The translations under genes were made by a program, and so were the position numbers. Below the pieces are notes generated by a model, which worked only from the letters and a program-made list of their open reading frames with translations, was not told where the DNA came from and did not search any database. Positions 36,470-47,300 of a stretch of 64,000 bases of DNA are shown piece after piece (positions within the stretch are counted from its first letter, which is position 1; the number at the start of each line of letters is the position of its first letter). The DNA is taken from contig OW203771.1 in the NCBI GenBank assembly GCA_934045905.1, positions 16,357,701 through 16,421,700 on the forward strand, written 5' to 3'. The stretch comes from Leuctra nigra. Its lineage: Eukaryota > Arthropoda > Insecta > Plecoptera > Leuctridae.

Positions 36470-39400
36470 ATGTGTGTATGTATGTATGTATGTATGTATG
36501 TTCTTCATACATTCCTACACCCTTTGACCGATCTCAACCAAATTTGGTATGGAGTTTCTATGGGGTGCTGCGCACATCGTAGGGTACTTGTCCCATTTCG
36601 CAAACCACCCCTAATTGAAAAAACCACTCGTAATAGAAAATTATATACACTGTTCTGCATAGACGAGTGCGTGCAAGTTATCAAAACTGCTGAAAACTGA
36701 TTCTAGAAATTGCGGCTCAGTCACGTTTGACCTTTGACTCGACTCGGGTAGACAAGTCATGTACACACATTCCAAGAATTACTTTACGTAAACACATTAT
36801 TTCTTTCAAGTCATTTGGGTTGCATATTTCACAGGCGTAGTGTTTATAGCGAATTGCATAACAGATGTAGTAGGTGCATGGATCGATGGACAGGGTTATT
36901 ACGCCGGGTAATATAGACAATCCGTCTCACATAGGTGTAATGCGGGTTGCCTATATCACATGTATCCCTCCTCACAAGCACGAGCAACGCCGGGCTGGTC
37001 AGCTAGTAGTGGTGTAATGTTGGTGTACCTGTGTTCTTCACCTCCTTCCTCGCCTGCATCAGCAAGTGGATCATGTCAGGCCTGACGATTCCCTTCTTCT
37101 CGCGCTCGGCGATCGTCCCGTGGACCAGAGACCGGAAGAAGTTGGTTACTTTCTTCGGTATTAACTCCATTCCGAGTTTCTGAAGGAAAAAATATAATTA
37201 AGGTGCTGCAAGCGCAAGCGATTTTGCCGCTTTTTGCAGGCACGTTTTTTTGGATACGATTGGAAACAAAATGGGTTGACGAAATGATTTAAAATTTTAA
37301 CCATAATTAGATAAAAGACAAACTTAGGGTTATCACTTGGTACATTTTTAATATTTTGCGTTGTTAATTACTTATTAGTAATAATTAGTTGATTTTTGGT
37401 GAAAATGTATATTTTCTTGGCTCAATGGGTTCCGTATGAAATTGAAATGTAAAAATGTGCCAACTGATAACCCCGAAGTTTGTCTTTTATCTAATCATGA
37501 TTAATATTTGAGATCAATATGTTAACGGACTTTGTCTCCAATCATATCGGAAATTTCTTAGTTTAGCGCGGTTTTGTTGAATAACCGGCGCCTAATTAAC
37601 AAGGCACGAAGCAAGAATTAAACAGTGCTACTAATATTCAATCAGACTGATCATGTGAACATCCTATCAAAGTTACACCCACTTATGACAAAACTTTTTT
37701 TCTCTCAATGTTCTAAAACGGCCGAACGCTTATACCTTATAATATACAATTTTATGTCTGTAGGTACCGCATGTTTGCAATTTCCATAACATAATTTTAA
37801 TTAAACTAGACATATTTGTTCCTTATACCCCCGATAGTTTCGGCGAAATCATCATTAGTATGATCTTAATCAAACTGAAGTCATTCGCTTCTTTGCCCAT
37901 CTTGTAGAACTCGTTGTCGGGCTCCTCGAGGGAGTCGACGTGGATGCCGAACGCCGCCGTCGCGATAACGTCGTTCGTGTACTTCGTGTAGAAAGCCTTC
38001 ATCTCCAGCTGGAGGACGCCGTCGGAGGTGGCTGTACAGAGGGTGGGGAGTTAGTTCGACGTCTTGCGATGGCACGGAGGATCAGGATATGATGAACTCA
38101 CCTTTACACCTCTTCTCCAGATGGTCTCCCATCTGCTGGCCGCACTTCTCGATCAAGCCGAACATGTTCTTCATCTTGCTGGAGGTGAAGGCTGGACTCA
38201 GAGTGTGACGCATGTCTCTCCAGCGATCCCCTGGAGAAACAGAAACATAATCATATTTCTGTACCTCAGAGGTAGAAGATCCGAAGTCTTTTTTCATGAC
38301 TTTGCGTTACACACTTTTGGAATTAAGCTGTATCATTTGAAATTTATATGAAGATAACAAATACAGATTATATTGACGTTTTATTTTACAAAATGGCTGG
38401 TGTCACAATTACAATATTATTTTGATGAACGTTGAATAACTGGTTTTGAGCTCACTTCCAATGCTTCCAGTATCATTGAAATGTAGAACTTTTATTTACC
38501 TCCGAGGAATTTATACCGCAATAAACATTAAATTGCAGTTTCATATCGACCTCCTTCACAACTTGTAAAATACAAATATTTGAACAGAAACACTGGTATT
38601 GTCAGGATAAAATAAAATGAAATGAGTCCGCAATATTTCGTCGAAACGTTCCATCGACTTTGCCAAGCGAGACTAAAGCTCTGTCACCACTGCCACACAA
38701 AAAAGAAAATGTATTGTGTCAGCGTTCATTACATGTGCATATGAAGTTATTAGTCAGTCATCGTGTCATTTTGATGACGTATGGGTGGGTATGCTTCGTC
38801 CGGTGGTTAAGTCTCGGTTTCGTTCGGCGCGCAAATCGATTGATTCATCTTCCCGGTGTTTGGCGGGAACCGGTGGAGAGTAGACGTCATACCATATATG
38901 GTCATGTCATCTGTTCTCTGAGTCAACTGGCCTCATGGTGGGGGGCTGGCGGCAGGGAAGCGGCAATGGTGACGACGACAGAGCGTCAGTCGCGCTTGAC
39001 AAAGTCGATCGAACGTATCGACGAAATATTGCGGACACATTTCATTTTATTTTAACTTGACAATACCAGTGTTTTTGTTCAAATATTTGTATTTTACTAG
39101 TTGGTTCCTGGTATATTATACCCCATAAAAAACACTCCGTGTAAAATACCAGCCAAGTCTCTTCAACTCAAAAAAAATAATGAAATCAAAAAATTCTGCA
39201 CTGAAAAGTATAGTGATATCAAAAAATTAGCCAAGTCAAAACTTTATTTGAAAATCAAAAAATACTTGGCGCATCGTGTATATAAATAGTTGAGAAGTAT
39301 ATGCCAGATATGAAATATACATGAAATATACATCTATACATATAATATCCCTAAAAAACGATGCGCCAAGTATTTTTTGATTTTCAAATAAAGTTTTGAC

Positions 39401-41368
39401 TTGGCTAATTTTTTAATATCACTACTTTTCAGTGCAGAATTTTTAGATTTTAATTTTTTTTTTGAGTTGAAGAGACTTGGCTGGTATTTTTACACGGAGT
39501 GTTTTTATGGGAATATCACTTCATTTTTTAATTTATTCTTACAACTTATGTGTGACACATATCAAATGAACAATAACTAAATCCTTTAAAAAAAATCACC
39601 CTTTACAATTTGGTTATTCTCTTGAAGAAAAGCAACGGATTCATTCCAATCGGTCAACCCAGTTCCGAGATGGCAACACTTCGGTTTTCATAATGGCTGC
39701 TGAACTTTCTGCACTGCCACATAGAATTTATAACTATAAATTATGTGTATAATTTTAAGCTTTTTGAATATGTATTTATTGTATAGGAGGGGATTAAAAT
39801 AATTTATAAATTTGAATGACGTTATTTTCGGCCTTATAAACAGGAAAATTCTAGTTTGACTGTTCCTATTCCATAGAGATGGCCTTCCGAATCGTTTGGC
39901 GCTAGTTTCATACCGATATGTCTACCAGTTTTCGAGATATGACGTTACTTCCGGTTTAAAAATGGCTGCTGATATCACTGACCTCTTGAATTATAATTTA
40001 AACATGATTACATTTTATTATAAGCTGTCTCAAATAGTATATTTATTGCATCAAAATGTAAATTTGTGATTGTTTTAAAATGTGTGGCGTCATTTCCGGT
40101 TTCGGTATGGGAAACTGCAAATATTATTGATGATAATACATAAAGTTGACCGTCTAAATTGTTTAGCGCTGGTTTCGTTCAAATCTATTTAGACGTTATT
40201 AAGATATGATGTCACTTCCGGTTTCAAAATGGCGGCTTCCGGTTGGTTTTATAATAAGTCAAATGAGATATCAAAAGTACATACGTTACATAAATATCAA
40301 AATAATTGGATCAAATTTATTGCCGAAATGCCAATCGATGAACTTCAAATTTCATGACGTCATTTCCGGTTTCGTTAACATAAATTTTAGTCTGTTGCTA
40401 TTGATAATCCATTAAGAAAGCCGTCCGAATCGTTTGGCGTTATTATCGTTCCAATCGGTCCAGCCATTGTTGAGATATAACATCACTTTCGGTTTCAAAA
40501 TGGCGGCACAAAAAAAGTCAAGGGAAGGAGGGCAAATCAGACGCCAAAAGTGCACACCTGGTAAAAATTTGAGATCAATCGGTTCAGCCGTTTAGGCTGT
40601 GGCTTTGTTACCGGATTTGAATTCTAGGAGATTATTAAGATTAAAACCGCCCTAAAACACGAATTCCACGGCCCTCTAGCTCGCAAAGGGCGTAACCTAT
40701 TGTTCCCAAATTTCGTATATGTGGTGGGGTGGGCCATAGCTCGAAATTAAGATATTTCGCAACAATGTGAGACTTTCCAACTTAATGATCCAGTAGGCCG
40801 AAAATGCCACTTTGATGCTTACAGTAAAAGTGGGTTTGCTCCAGCCTTTATATGAGAGTGTGCGCGCCGTACGACTTGGCTGGCGTGGAGCGACCGCTCC
40901 ACTAGATTCTTCTTTCTTTTACTATACACTGACATATCCCACACATCGTTCTTATATTCGACCACTTCGTGATAATCTAACTGACGACTGATACTACTTA
41001 CCTTTAAGGGAGAACAAGTTTTTGCCGAAGAAATCGTTACTGGAAGTGTTAATCTGGTGGTCTGTAAAATACTCAAAGTCCTTCACCGTGAACGTCTTGA
41101 TCATCTCCGGATCTCTAATCTTAAACACCGGAATGACGAAGTTAAATGATCCAGTGATTTTACTTCCTTCACCGAACTTGTATCCTTTCAGTATCATATC
41201 GGTGAAGGGTTCTTTGCGGAGGAATAACGGCCCGCTGTTGCCAATGAAGGGCCATGGAGGGGCGAAGGGGATCCTGTGTTTGATGAAGAAGTTGTGGTTC
41301 CAGGTGCCATAGATGTAGAGGAGCAGGAGAAGGCTGAGAACAATGGCCAGCCAATCAGGAATCTCCAT
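28792..41368 (-). CDS. Cytochrome P450, CYP3 clan (CYP6/CYP9-like), 7 exons, 503 aa
   Basis: Microsomal heme monooxygenase, probably detoxification or hormone/lipid oxidation using NADPH-P450 reductase. Exons in transcript order: 41368-41002, 38230-38102, 38031-37829, 37179-37029, 35563-35379, 33798-33498, 28967-28792; all GT/AG, phases consistent, 1512 nt in total. Residues about 6-23 are a membrane anchor (WLAIVLSLLLLLYIYGTW), then the PFAPPWPFIGN hinge. C-helix WRDMR 126-130, I-helix AGFDTAS 300-306, K-helix ETLR 358-361, PERF 413-416, heme loop FGVGPRACIG 437-446 with Cys444. Every conserved element is present, so the gene looks functional. Intron 6 (4.5 kb) holds a MITE, a foldback element and a 1.8-kb mosaic palindrome; intron 1 holds another foldback copy. 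It converges on the laccase. The CYP family number cannot be assigned from sequence alone. Confidence 0.95.
29061..29187. mobile_element. Short TIR MITE, 127 bp, P450 intron 6
   Basis: Ends GGGGTGCTATCACATAA and TTATGTGATCGTTCCCC, with inner CTTGTCACGGTGACAAG palindromes in both arms. Confidence 0.75.
29320..29690 (-). repeat. Dispersed repeat, inverted copy of 7425-7960
   Basis: Reverse complement of the 7425-7960 sequence without the MITE found there. It lies next to foldback copy C, as its partner lies next to copy B. Confidence 0.75.
29961..31368 (+). mobile_element. Foldback element family, copy C
   Basis: A compact foldback (29961-30350) with CACTCCGTGTAAAAA limbs, then an arm with CACTTCCGGTTTCAAAATGG, a GAA microsatellite, and the hairpin end GGAGCGACCGCTCCACTAG. 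At 1.4 kb this is the shortest apparently complete copy and defines the family layout. The 81-codon serine-rich reverse frame here is only the GAA tract. Confidence 0.78.
31011..31072. repeat. GAA/GAAG microsatellite
   Basis: A purine tract inside copy C, at the position occupied by GAT repeats in copy A. Confidence 0.85.
31649..33463. mobile_element. 1.8-kb inverted mosaic element with 9-bp TSD
   Basis: Flanked by CCTTCTAAC at 31640-31648 and 33464-33472. TIRs start AGGTCCGTGAAGTTAGCACC and end with its complement. Inside, 136-bp units (GGGCGGTGCAGCACCGCCCA ... TTAGTGCGCACTTACTTTTC) run forward five times (31941, 32077, 32213, 32349, 32485) and then reverse to the far end, with the symmetry axis near 32500. 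A 9-bp duplication suits MULE-like elements. No transposase. It lies in P450 intron 6, 34 nt from the exon 6 donor. All small frames inside are repeat artefacts. Confidence 0.9.
33498..33798 (-). CDS. P450 exon 6, K-helix to heme loop
   Basis: Starts IQEMKFLDCVMSETLRLWPP and ends in FGVGPRACI. Donor TATTG|GTAAGT. The boundary of a 1.8-kb transposon lies 34 nt into the following intron. Confidence 0.96.
34003..34265. mobile_element. TIR MITE, about 263 bp, P450 intron 5
   Basis: Long inverted arms share TTTACTCCACTGTTATGCAA and GGAGGTAGTTTTGATAC around an AT-rich loop. Confidence 0.82.
34270..34440 (-). mobile_element. Possible tRNA-derived SINE
   Basis: On the minus strand an A-box-like TGGCAAGTGGTA (about 34418-34407) precedes a B-box-like GGTTTCGAATCCC (about 34374-34362) at about 45 nt spacing. 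The tail is unclear. It could be a decayed tRNA-like sequence. Confidence 0.45.
34451..35063. mobile_element. Foldback palindrome, 613 bp
   Basis: Outer ends AGACCAAAACATAAACT and AGTTTATGTTTTGGTCT. Inner arms of about 150-180 bp are nearly perfect inverted copies around 34757 (TCTGAATGAGCTCATTCAGA). Confidence 0.88.
35379..35563 (-). CDS. P450 exon 5, I-helix
   Basis: Encodes LTDDDITAQAFIFFLAGFDT, with oxygen-activating T304, to ITYEA. Ends phase 0 at GCG|GTCAGT; continuation past this point is intron. Confidence 0.95.
35782..36330. mobile_element. hAT-like TIR element with poly-C tracts
   Basis: Left CAGTGGCGTAACATC and right GTTACGCCAGTG form hAT-like ends; flanks GTAATAGT and GTAAATTC are only partly alike, so the duplication is degraded. 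Long C-runs lie near both ends. P450 intron 4. Confidence 0.6.
36375..36500. repeat. (GTCT)n/(GTAT)n microsatellite
   Basis: About 24 GTCT repeats followed by GTAT repeats. The cysteine-rich LSVC open frames here are artefacts. Confidence 0.95.
37029..37179 (-). CDS. P450 exon 4
   Basis: Encodes IPKKVTNFFRSLVHGTIAER and PDMIHLLMQARKE, the G-H helix segment. Phase 0 to 1, donor ACAG|GTACAC. Confidence 0.94.
37829..38031 (-). CDS. P450 exon 3
   Basis: Encodes YTNDVIATAAFGIHVDSLEE and EFYKMGKEANDFS, helix E-F region. Ends phase 0 before GTATAAGG, a slightly unusual donor chosen because it joins SPKLSG to KLGMELIPKKV of exon 4. Confidence 0.9.
38102..38230 (-). CDS. P450 exon 2, C-helix
   Basis: Completes LKGDRWRDMRHTLSPAFTS with the heme-propionate-contacting WRDMR. 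Phase 1 to 1. Followed by a 70-bp intron. Confidence 0.95.
38559..39105. mobile_element. Long-TIR element, about 545 bp, P450 intron 1
   Basis: Inverted arms of about 95 bp share AAACACTGGTATTGTCA and CGCAATATTTCGTCGA. The non-palindromic centre (38660-39000) has a GC-richer frame of 131 codons without recognisable homology. Confidence 0.75.
39121..40907 (+). mobile_element. Foldback element family, copy D
   Basis: Foldback at 39121-39510 with ACACTCCGTGTAAAA limbs, an arm containing five or more CACTTCCGGTTT/TTTCCGGTTTC and AAAATGGCGGC blocks, and the end GGAGCGACCGCTCCACTAG. It ends 94 nt from the P450 exon 1 donor. Confidence 0.78.
41002..41368 (-). CDS. P450 exon 1, membrane anchor
   Basis: ATG at 41368; MEIPDWLAIVLSLLLLLYIY anchor, PFAPPWPFIGN hinge, then VFKIRDPEMIKTFTVKDFEY. 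Donor AAAG|GTAAGT, phase 1. Confidence 0.95.
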
Positions 41369-41656
41369 TCTGAAAAGGAATACTGTTTCAATTAAGTTTC
41401 AATTTTAATTGAACTGGTAAGCGAGCAAGGGATAAGGGATAAGGATTTTGATAAGGATTTGGATAAGGATTTGGATTTTGGGATAAGGATTTGGTAGGTA
41501 AGTTTTGGTTATTTCTTTACTTAGTGAAAGCAAAAGACGTAATTTTAGACACGATTGGCAATGAAAGTCGACCATTTTAAATACAAAATAGAGAGTGCGC
41601 ACATCGGCGTTCCAGATACACAGATAGGCAGACAGACGGACCTGGGTAACTATTAA

Positions 41657-42000
41657 GGCCGATGCACAATTGACGCGGATGGACGACGCGGACGGACGAC
41701 TGAGAGGGATACAATGTTAAGGTCGTCGTCCGTCGGCTTCCAAAAAGCGTTTGTTACAAATCTATACATAGATTGACAACTCAAGTGTGCAGTGGAAAGT
41801 CGGACACAAATTTCTTTCTTGATTGGCTATTTTTAATTTTTTAGCATCGCTTGTTCGACCTATTGAATATTGTTGCGTCACATGAGGGCTAATCGTAACT
41901 AACGCTATTGTGAACAGCAGAGTGAATCATAATATCTAAACATCGTATCCGTCTTCGTCGTCCGTCCGCGTCGTCCGTCTGCGTCAATTGTGCATCGGCC
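41657..42000. mobile_element. TTAA-flanked MITE, 344 bp
   Basis: TIR GGCCGATGCACAATTGACGC and its complement, flanked by TTAA at 41653-41656 and 42001-42004, as in piggyBac-type MITEs. Inner ends are rich in GGACGACGCGGACGG. It lies about 290 bp upstream of the P450 ATG. Confidence 0.85.
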
Positions 42001-42826
42001 TTAAGTATAATAATAATGCAAATTATATCTATTAAAAGAACTGACTATTTTGGATAAATTAATTAAACATTACTTCTATTTACATGTAGGTAATACATTC
42101 AGTTATATTGAGGGAATCTTTTTCCATTGAATGAGTATCATTTAGTTCAAAGTATAGGTTCGAATTGTAATCCATTAATTCCATATTAATTATCTATTAA
42201 TATATCTATGCCTCACCTATGACTTTTTGAGAGCCAAGCAATGACACACGTTGACTATAGCTGGTCCGCTGACAGAATAGACTGCTGTGCGATAGTGATA
42301 AGGTGATAAGGTCTATCTTTATTTATGATAACGTATCTTACGTCATTATTGTGACAGCTCTAGCATCAGGCGAAATTTGCATTTTGTATCTTATCAAGTT
42401 ATCCCATTGTGAATTATCTGTTAACTTTCATAAATACATTGATTAAAATATTATATTCTAAAAAAAGGTACTAATATAATATACCTAACACTTGCCATCC
42501 AGTGTGGTTTTTGAAATTAAATTGAGTTTAAAATCGCACATTCCTATTTAACACATATAAAACATACAAATTTACTCCATCTCTTGAATACGCCAGTTCC
42601 AAACTTCGAAGTTCCGAACGGCCGCTTCATTTAGAGCTTTGTTGAAAGTACAGAGCTTCGAAATCAATCTTCCATTTCCATTGGGTTCTTAGTACACACA
42701 AGAGTTTTTGAAACGGCGATTCGGAACTTTAGCAAACTTGGGAAGTTTGGAACGACCGTGTGAATCAGGTTTTTGTCTGTGGTGAACAACACAGTAATAT
42801 AAATTGATAAATTATATCATTAGTTC

Positions 42827-43110
42827 TATTCGAACAAATAAGCGATACGTGATGGAGCCACTTCTGGCAGGAAAATTTTCTGTTTCAGATGCACTATTTT
42901 GTTTTGATGTTCGTGTTTCCACAAGGCAGTGAAAAAGTAGAAACAAATGAACTGTAGATTTAGTTACAAGTTTACTTTTTCAGCCATAACAAACAACTAA
43001 AGCAAATTTTATATATTTTATTTACATAAATAAACCCTTTACAACCGCCATTATCGTAGTACCAAAGAATCCACCAGAGGTCGGTCGTGTTCCTTATTTT
43101 CTCGAATATA
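42827..43110 (+). repeat. Dispersed repeat, copy of 26338-26633
   Basis: Matches the MCO intron 10 copy along its length with small indels. Lies between the P450 and receptor genes. Confidence 0.8.
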
Positions 43111-44255
43111 TACATCATCGAAAGAAATATAAACATATTATTACAAATTATTAACATATTAACTTATTGTGATCTAAATAATAATGGACCAATGGTGATG
43201 GGAGGAGTCAATGTAGCATAATAGTTCTCTTTACTCACACTAGAGCAGCACTGTCCATATAGTGGGAGAGGGAGCCAATCAAACGTGTGGGGGAAAGACA
43301 GTTGAATTTCAAAATGGATCCATTTGCTATTTGATTACTATTGATTACTGTGCTGTCACAGCCTTCTTGACGGTCACGGCCCACATCCTTCTGTCATCTG
43401 TTTATTCGTGACGTCACATAGCAAGATAATGACTTGTGGTCCATTGATTGATACCTACTAATTTATCGCAAACAAAACAAAGGAGGGTAATCATAAACAG
43501 AGGAATAAAATGCCCAATCTGAACGTCCAAAATTGGTTCTTGACATATTGTTTAAAGAGTTTGACGGAAAAGTAAAAACTCAAACTCTTGAAACTTTTAC
43601 TCCTTGTAATTGACGTGTTATACCATGAAAATGGTCACAAACAAAAATAAATAATCTAATCCTTATTCCTTCATCACAGATGAATCGTGATTTCCGAACT
43701 TCTCCCCTCCTGGAAATCTTAACTCCAATTCATAACACAATATATTAACACATAAACTCATAACACTTCCGAACATCCTGCCAGCGCCCATATTGAAGTC
43801 AGTTAATTTTATAAAAAAACTATCCCTGTTCTCAGTTTCCTGTTTATTTGGCGAGGAGTGTTATTGGTCAAATTCATCCGGCATCCAATCCCTGATTTTC
43901 TATTTGCAAACTTGAAAATAAATGAAACCGATTAAGGGTTCGGTACTCGTTGGTATCTCCGGTACTTGTGGCTAAAATATAATATTTTTATTTTATGATT
44001 ATTATTAATGTGTAACGGACGACCACTTATTTGTCAGCTTGAACGCTGTTGGAAGAAATACTGGGTGTGTTGCTTCCTCAACAAACCTTGGGTATTTATT
44101 GGAAAATTGAAAATAACTTAGTGCTACAGTTAGTTGCACCAAGATAAGTGAACTTGTTCAACGTATTTTGTCCACATTTGAGGAGCTCGGAAATTCAGAA
44201 CAAAATTGATTTCTTATAATTTTAATGCATTGAAATTATAAGAAATCATTTGTTC
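43111..44255. other. Intergenic region upstream of the Ig receptor
   Basis: AT-rich with no recognised gene or TIR element. It should contain the receptor promoter and 5' UTR, but I cannot place a start site. Confidence 0.5.
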
Positions 44256-44316
44256 ATGATGATTATCATCACATGTGACATTTGGATTTTCATTTATTCT
44301 ATTCTAGTATTCCCAG
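44256..44316 (+). CDS. Receptor exon 1, signal peptide
   Basis: ATGATG at 44256/44259 begins MMIIITCDIWIFIYSILVFP and ends phase 1 at CCAG|GTAAGT. Joins in frame to GQVFTQN of exon 2. Confidence 0.75.
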
Positions 44317-47300
44317 GTAAGTGAGATGATGGGAAAATAGAAAGTAAAGGTATACAAAATGTATCTCTATGATCATGATGAGTTCCTAATTTACACATTG
44401 AAATGTGTGGTTATTATGATCACATTGAGGACATGACATGTTCTTATCTTGTTAAGCTATTTTTTCTACAAATTATCATCAAGAAATAGTTTTTGACAAA
44501 AGAGGACTTTTATCAAACAGAACTACATGAACCTTGTGAGCTAGACGAGACCAATTAAGTATTTGGCAATGATGAACATTTAGTCAGCAAAAATATGTAA
44601 AATACTTAAAACCATTAAGGCGATTCGAGTGATACCACGTGACTAAAAGTACAATCCCGTTATTGGTCAAACTACTGCACTCAAAGAGGAGGAAGGGCAT
44701 TTTTCTTATTCAGTAAGTGATTTTACAACTCACTGTATCTTTTTTAACACATTATTGATGTACCATAAAATTTTGACTTTTTTATTTTTGAAAATAAACA
44801 AATTTACTTTGCCACGGTTCAAACCCCACCATTCACAATACATACTTCGTCCAGGGGTCATTGTTCACAAAAAATGGGCGGATGTCTTGAGGGCCCCCAA
44901 ATTTCGTTAACTTCATTCCTACTTTGACATTAGCTTCTATACTAAATCAGTACATAATATTTTACTCTAAAATCCGGTACGTTGTATATATTTTTTTTGT
45001 AAAAATTGAAACCAAAAATTAGAAAAAGGGGCCGTCAGCTCAAACTATATATCTAATGAATATTCTCTGCAAGTTTAGTGTCATTTTGATAAACTGTTTT
45101 TATCTAGGTATGAGATGTCAGAAGTAACGTGCATTTTACACATTTGAAAACGTCCCGGAATTTTTTGTGGTGTCCAAAATCGACTAATGTAACTTGAAAT
45201 CATATGTTACCAGCTCCCTCTTACGAAATATGAAGCAAATTAAAATTTACTTTTTTCGGTCGAATAAGCAATAACACAACGATATTATATCGATATTATC
45301 AAAATAATGGATCGAGCGTCTCTTTTAACATCATAATTCTCTGAACGATGTTTGTGTTCAAATATGTACAAAATTCAGCACTGAAAAGTGTGATATCAAA
45401 AATGGGTCAAGGCAAAACTGTATTTAAAAAATAAATCCAAAAGTACTGGTGCATCGTTTTTTAGTGCATTTCATAAGATTATAGATATGGGTAGGTATTT
45501 GATTTCTGGTTAATATTTCAGTATAATTTATAGCACGATGCGCCAAGTATTTTTTTGTTAATACGGTTTTGACACTGGCCATTATTTTATATCACTTCTT
45601 TTCAGTGCTCAATTTTTAATTTAATTTTATTTTTTTGAAATAAAAAAATAAATAAATGAAATAAATGTTGAAAAGACTTGGATTGTATTTTTACTCTGAG
45701 TGTTTTCTTTATGGTGATCGATTATCATGAGCATATTATTTATTTTTCACAGGTCAAGTATTTACACAAAATGTGAATACTACTGTTCTGTTTCCTGAAC
45801 AAGTCAAAGAAAATAATTATGTTCAAATTCACTGTAAATCTAACTTTAAACCGACAAGATGTCGATTTAAAATCCTTGATGACAGTTACAACTGTTCCCA
45901 TTTCACTGCTGAAGTGAGGGAAGGGGAGGTAAAGTCTGAAGACACCGTTTCATGTAACAGTACGTCATATAAGTACAAAGTGGAACTGAAGAGTGAAGCA
46001 TTTCTTTGTGAATTATTAATATCTGACCTGGATGTGTCTAGTGGAAGATACGTGTTTCATGGGACACTTTTCCATAGCGATATGGGATGGATAAGGAGCT
46101 CTGGTTACGATCAATTGGCTTGGAATAGTAAGTAAAACACTGTTAAACCACAATCTTCACTGTTAAAACTTGTCATTGAATTTTTACTAAATGTATTGCG
46201 AAACTGGTTCAAGCGTCAGGAAAAATATGGTACCTACATTGTATGGATATTTTTTCTAATTTTTGCTAGTAATATCGACGGTTTCCGGGATCTCTTTCCG
46301 GGAGAAAAGACCCGGAATCGAATGAATCGAATTCCATCAGAATTGGGAATTTAAAAGTTCTAGAATACAATACAATGTACAATGTCATTACAATACAATG
46401 CCCCCGGGTTACAATGTCAATTAGTCTAGATGGCTGTGTTTCTTTGGCTGTTGCCAAGATTTCAACCGATAAATCCTGCCCCTTCATTATTGGGACATTG
46501 TACAACTGGGCCTTAGAAATTTTAAAAATACCGCTTTAAATTAAATTTTCTCCGCGGCATAACAAATCAAAAGATTAATTGAAAGCTCATTCAGATTAAT
46601 CATATTTCAATTCTGTGACCGGAAACGAAGAGACAATTGAATTACTTAAGACGGCTTGGTAGTGAGCGTGGCCTTGACGAGTTTTTTAATCGACTTTTAT
46701 CAATATCTTTGTCCAGTGTAATTGTTAACAAAATAGGGCTATGGACGTGAATTCAGAACAGTTCAATAAAAATAATTTCATAGTTTGGAATAAGTTATTA
46801 GTTTTATTTTGTCCAACAGGTGTTTAGAACCCGAAAATTTAGTAATTTTCGGGTTCTAAACACCTGTTGGACACAATAACACTAAAGCTTATTCCAAACT
46901 ATGAAATTATTTCCATTGAACTGTTCTGAATTCACGTCCATAGCCCTATTTTGTTAACAATTACACTGGACGAAGATATTGATAAAAGTCAATTAAAATA
47001 CTCGTCAAGGCCACGCTCACTACCAAGCCCTCTTAAGGAAGGGTGTCAGTCCATTTGTGGTGCGATTCCGAGAAAACAATGAAAAACTGTCTCCAGTCCA
47101 GGCAATTTTTTTATTTTATGTAAACTTACTAGTTTGTACACCTAAGGGGTACCTGAAGAAGAGTATGAAACTGTACTCGAAACGTAGTCAATAAACGTAA
47201 TAATGTCCATACAGTTTTTCTCTAAAATGAATATTGATAAATTGGGCTGTGAAAATTTAAATTTACATACTTAAATAATAGTTAATAGTAAAAGGGCAAT

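Noticed and set aside
36374..36700. Cys/Ser/Val-repeat open frames resembling a membrane or toxin-like peptide
   Set aside because: Translation of the GTCT microsatellite in two frames.
38660..39055. 131-codon open frame in the centre of the long-TIR element
   Set aside because: No recognisable domain, no splice or start context, and it lies between transposon arms; too weak to call a transposase fragment.
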